Part shown: positions 6,811 through 7,172 of the stretch, in pieces
How positions within the stretch are numbered: position 1 is the stretch's first letter
Layout: each line of letters starts with the position of its first letter
Assembly: GCA_945901145.1 (NCBI GenBank)
Contig: CAMDJY010000081.1
Location: 1-7,172, forward strand
Direction of reading: 5' to 3'
Source of the DNA: Legionella genomosp. 1
Lineage (GTDB): Bacteria > Pseudomonadota > Gammaproteobacteria > Legionellales > Legionellaceae
Length of the DNA stretch: 7,172 bases
Translations under genes and position numbers: made by a program
The notes under the pieces: generated by a model
Databases searched by the model: none
What the model was told of the DNA's origin: nothing
Seen by the model: the letters and a program-made list of their open reading frames with translations, nothing else

Positions 6811-7172
<362 letters not shown>

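Overview
The window looks like chromosome of an AT-rich gammaproteobacterium. The only clear core gene is a partial murA at the right edge. Its C-terminal sequence ([35 protein letters not shown]) is of the gammaproteobacterial type. The rest is accessory: a polysaccharide-type glycosyltransferase cluster and a pair of small eukaryotic-like Cys-based phosphatases. This mix is compatible with an intracellular or host-associated lineage such as Legionellales, but that placement is an inference and no gene here proves it.

Left block (22-5259, + strand). Three tightly packed genes read in one direction. The first encodes a polytopic membrane protein of GT-C-like organisation: about ten membrane segments, an acidic DSD motif in the first large loop, and a C-terminal soluble part ending in a beta-rich domain. 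The second encodes a 106-residue or shorter protein of unknown function. The third overlaps it by ATGA and encodes a 1005-residue multidomain GT4 glycosyltransferase. That protein has one GT4 domain with intact motifs, a second with a diverged donor-site motif, and a C-terminal stretch resembling only the start of a third. Together they are likely to build or modify a surface glycan: GT4 domains in the cytoplasm, and the membrane protein using lipid-linked donors at the periplasmic face. The sugars cannot be read from sequence.

Right block (5288-6810, - strand). This is a two-gene operon of paralogous CX5R phosphatases, convergent with the glycosyltransferase gene. It is preceded by a TTGACA-17-TATTAA promoter lying directly after the murA stop codon. 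The upstream phosphatase (272 residues from its ATG) has a long charged C-terminal tail; the downstream one (203 residues) follows after 19 bases with a very strong ribosome binding site. Both keep the catalytic Cys, Arg and the general-acid Asp at identical spacing. Their P-loop residues differ, which suggests a duplication followed by divergence in specificity.

Far right (6811-7172, - strand) is the 3' third of murA, visibly richer in G+C than the accessory genes. No tRNA, rRNA, CRISPR array, insertion sequence or convincing intrinsic terminator hairpin was found. There is no gene-free stretch over 300 bases.
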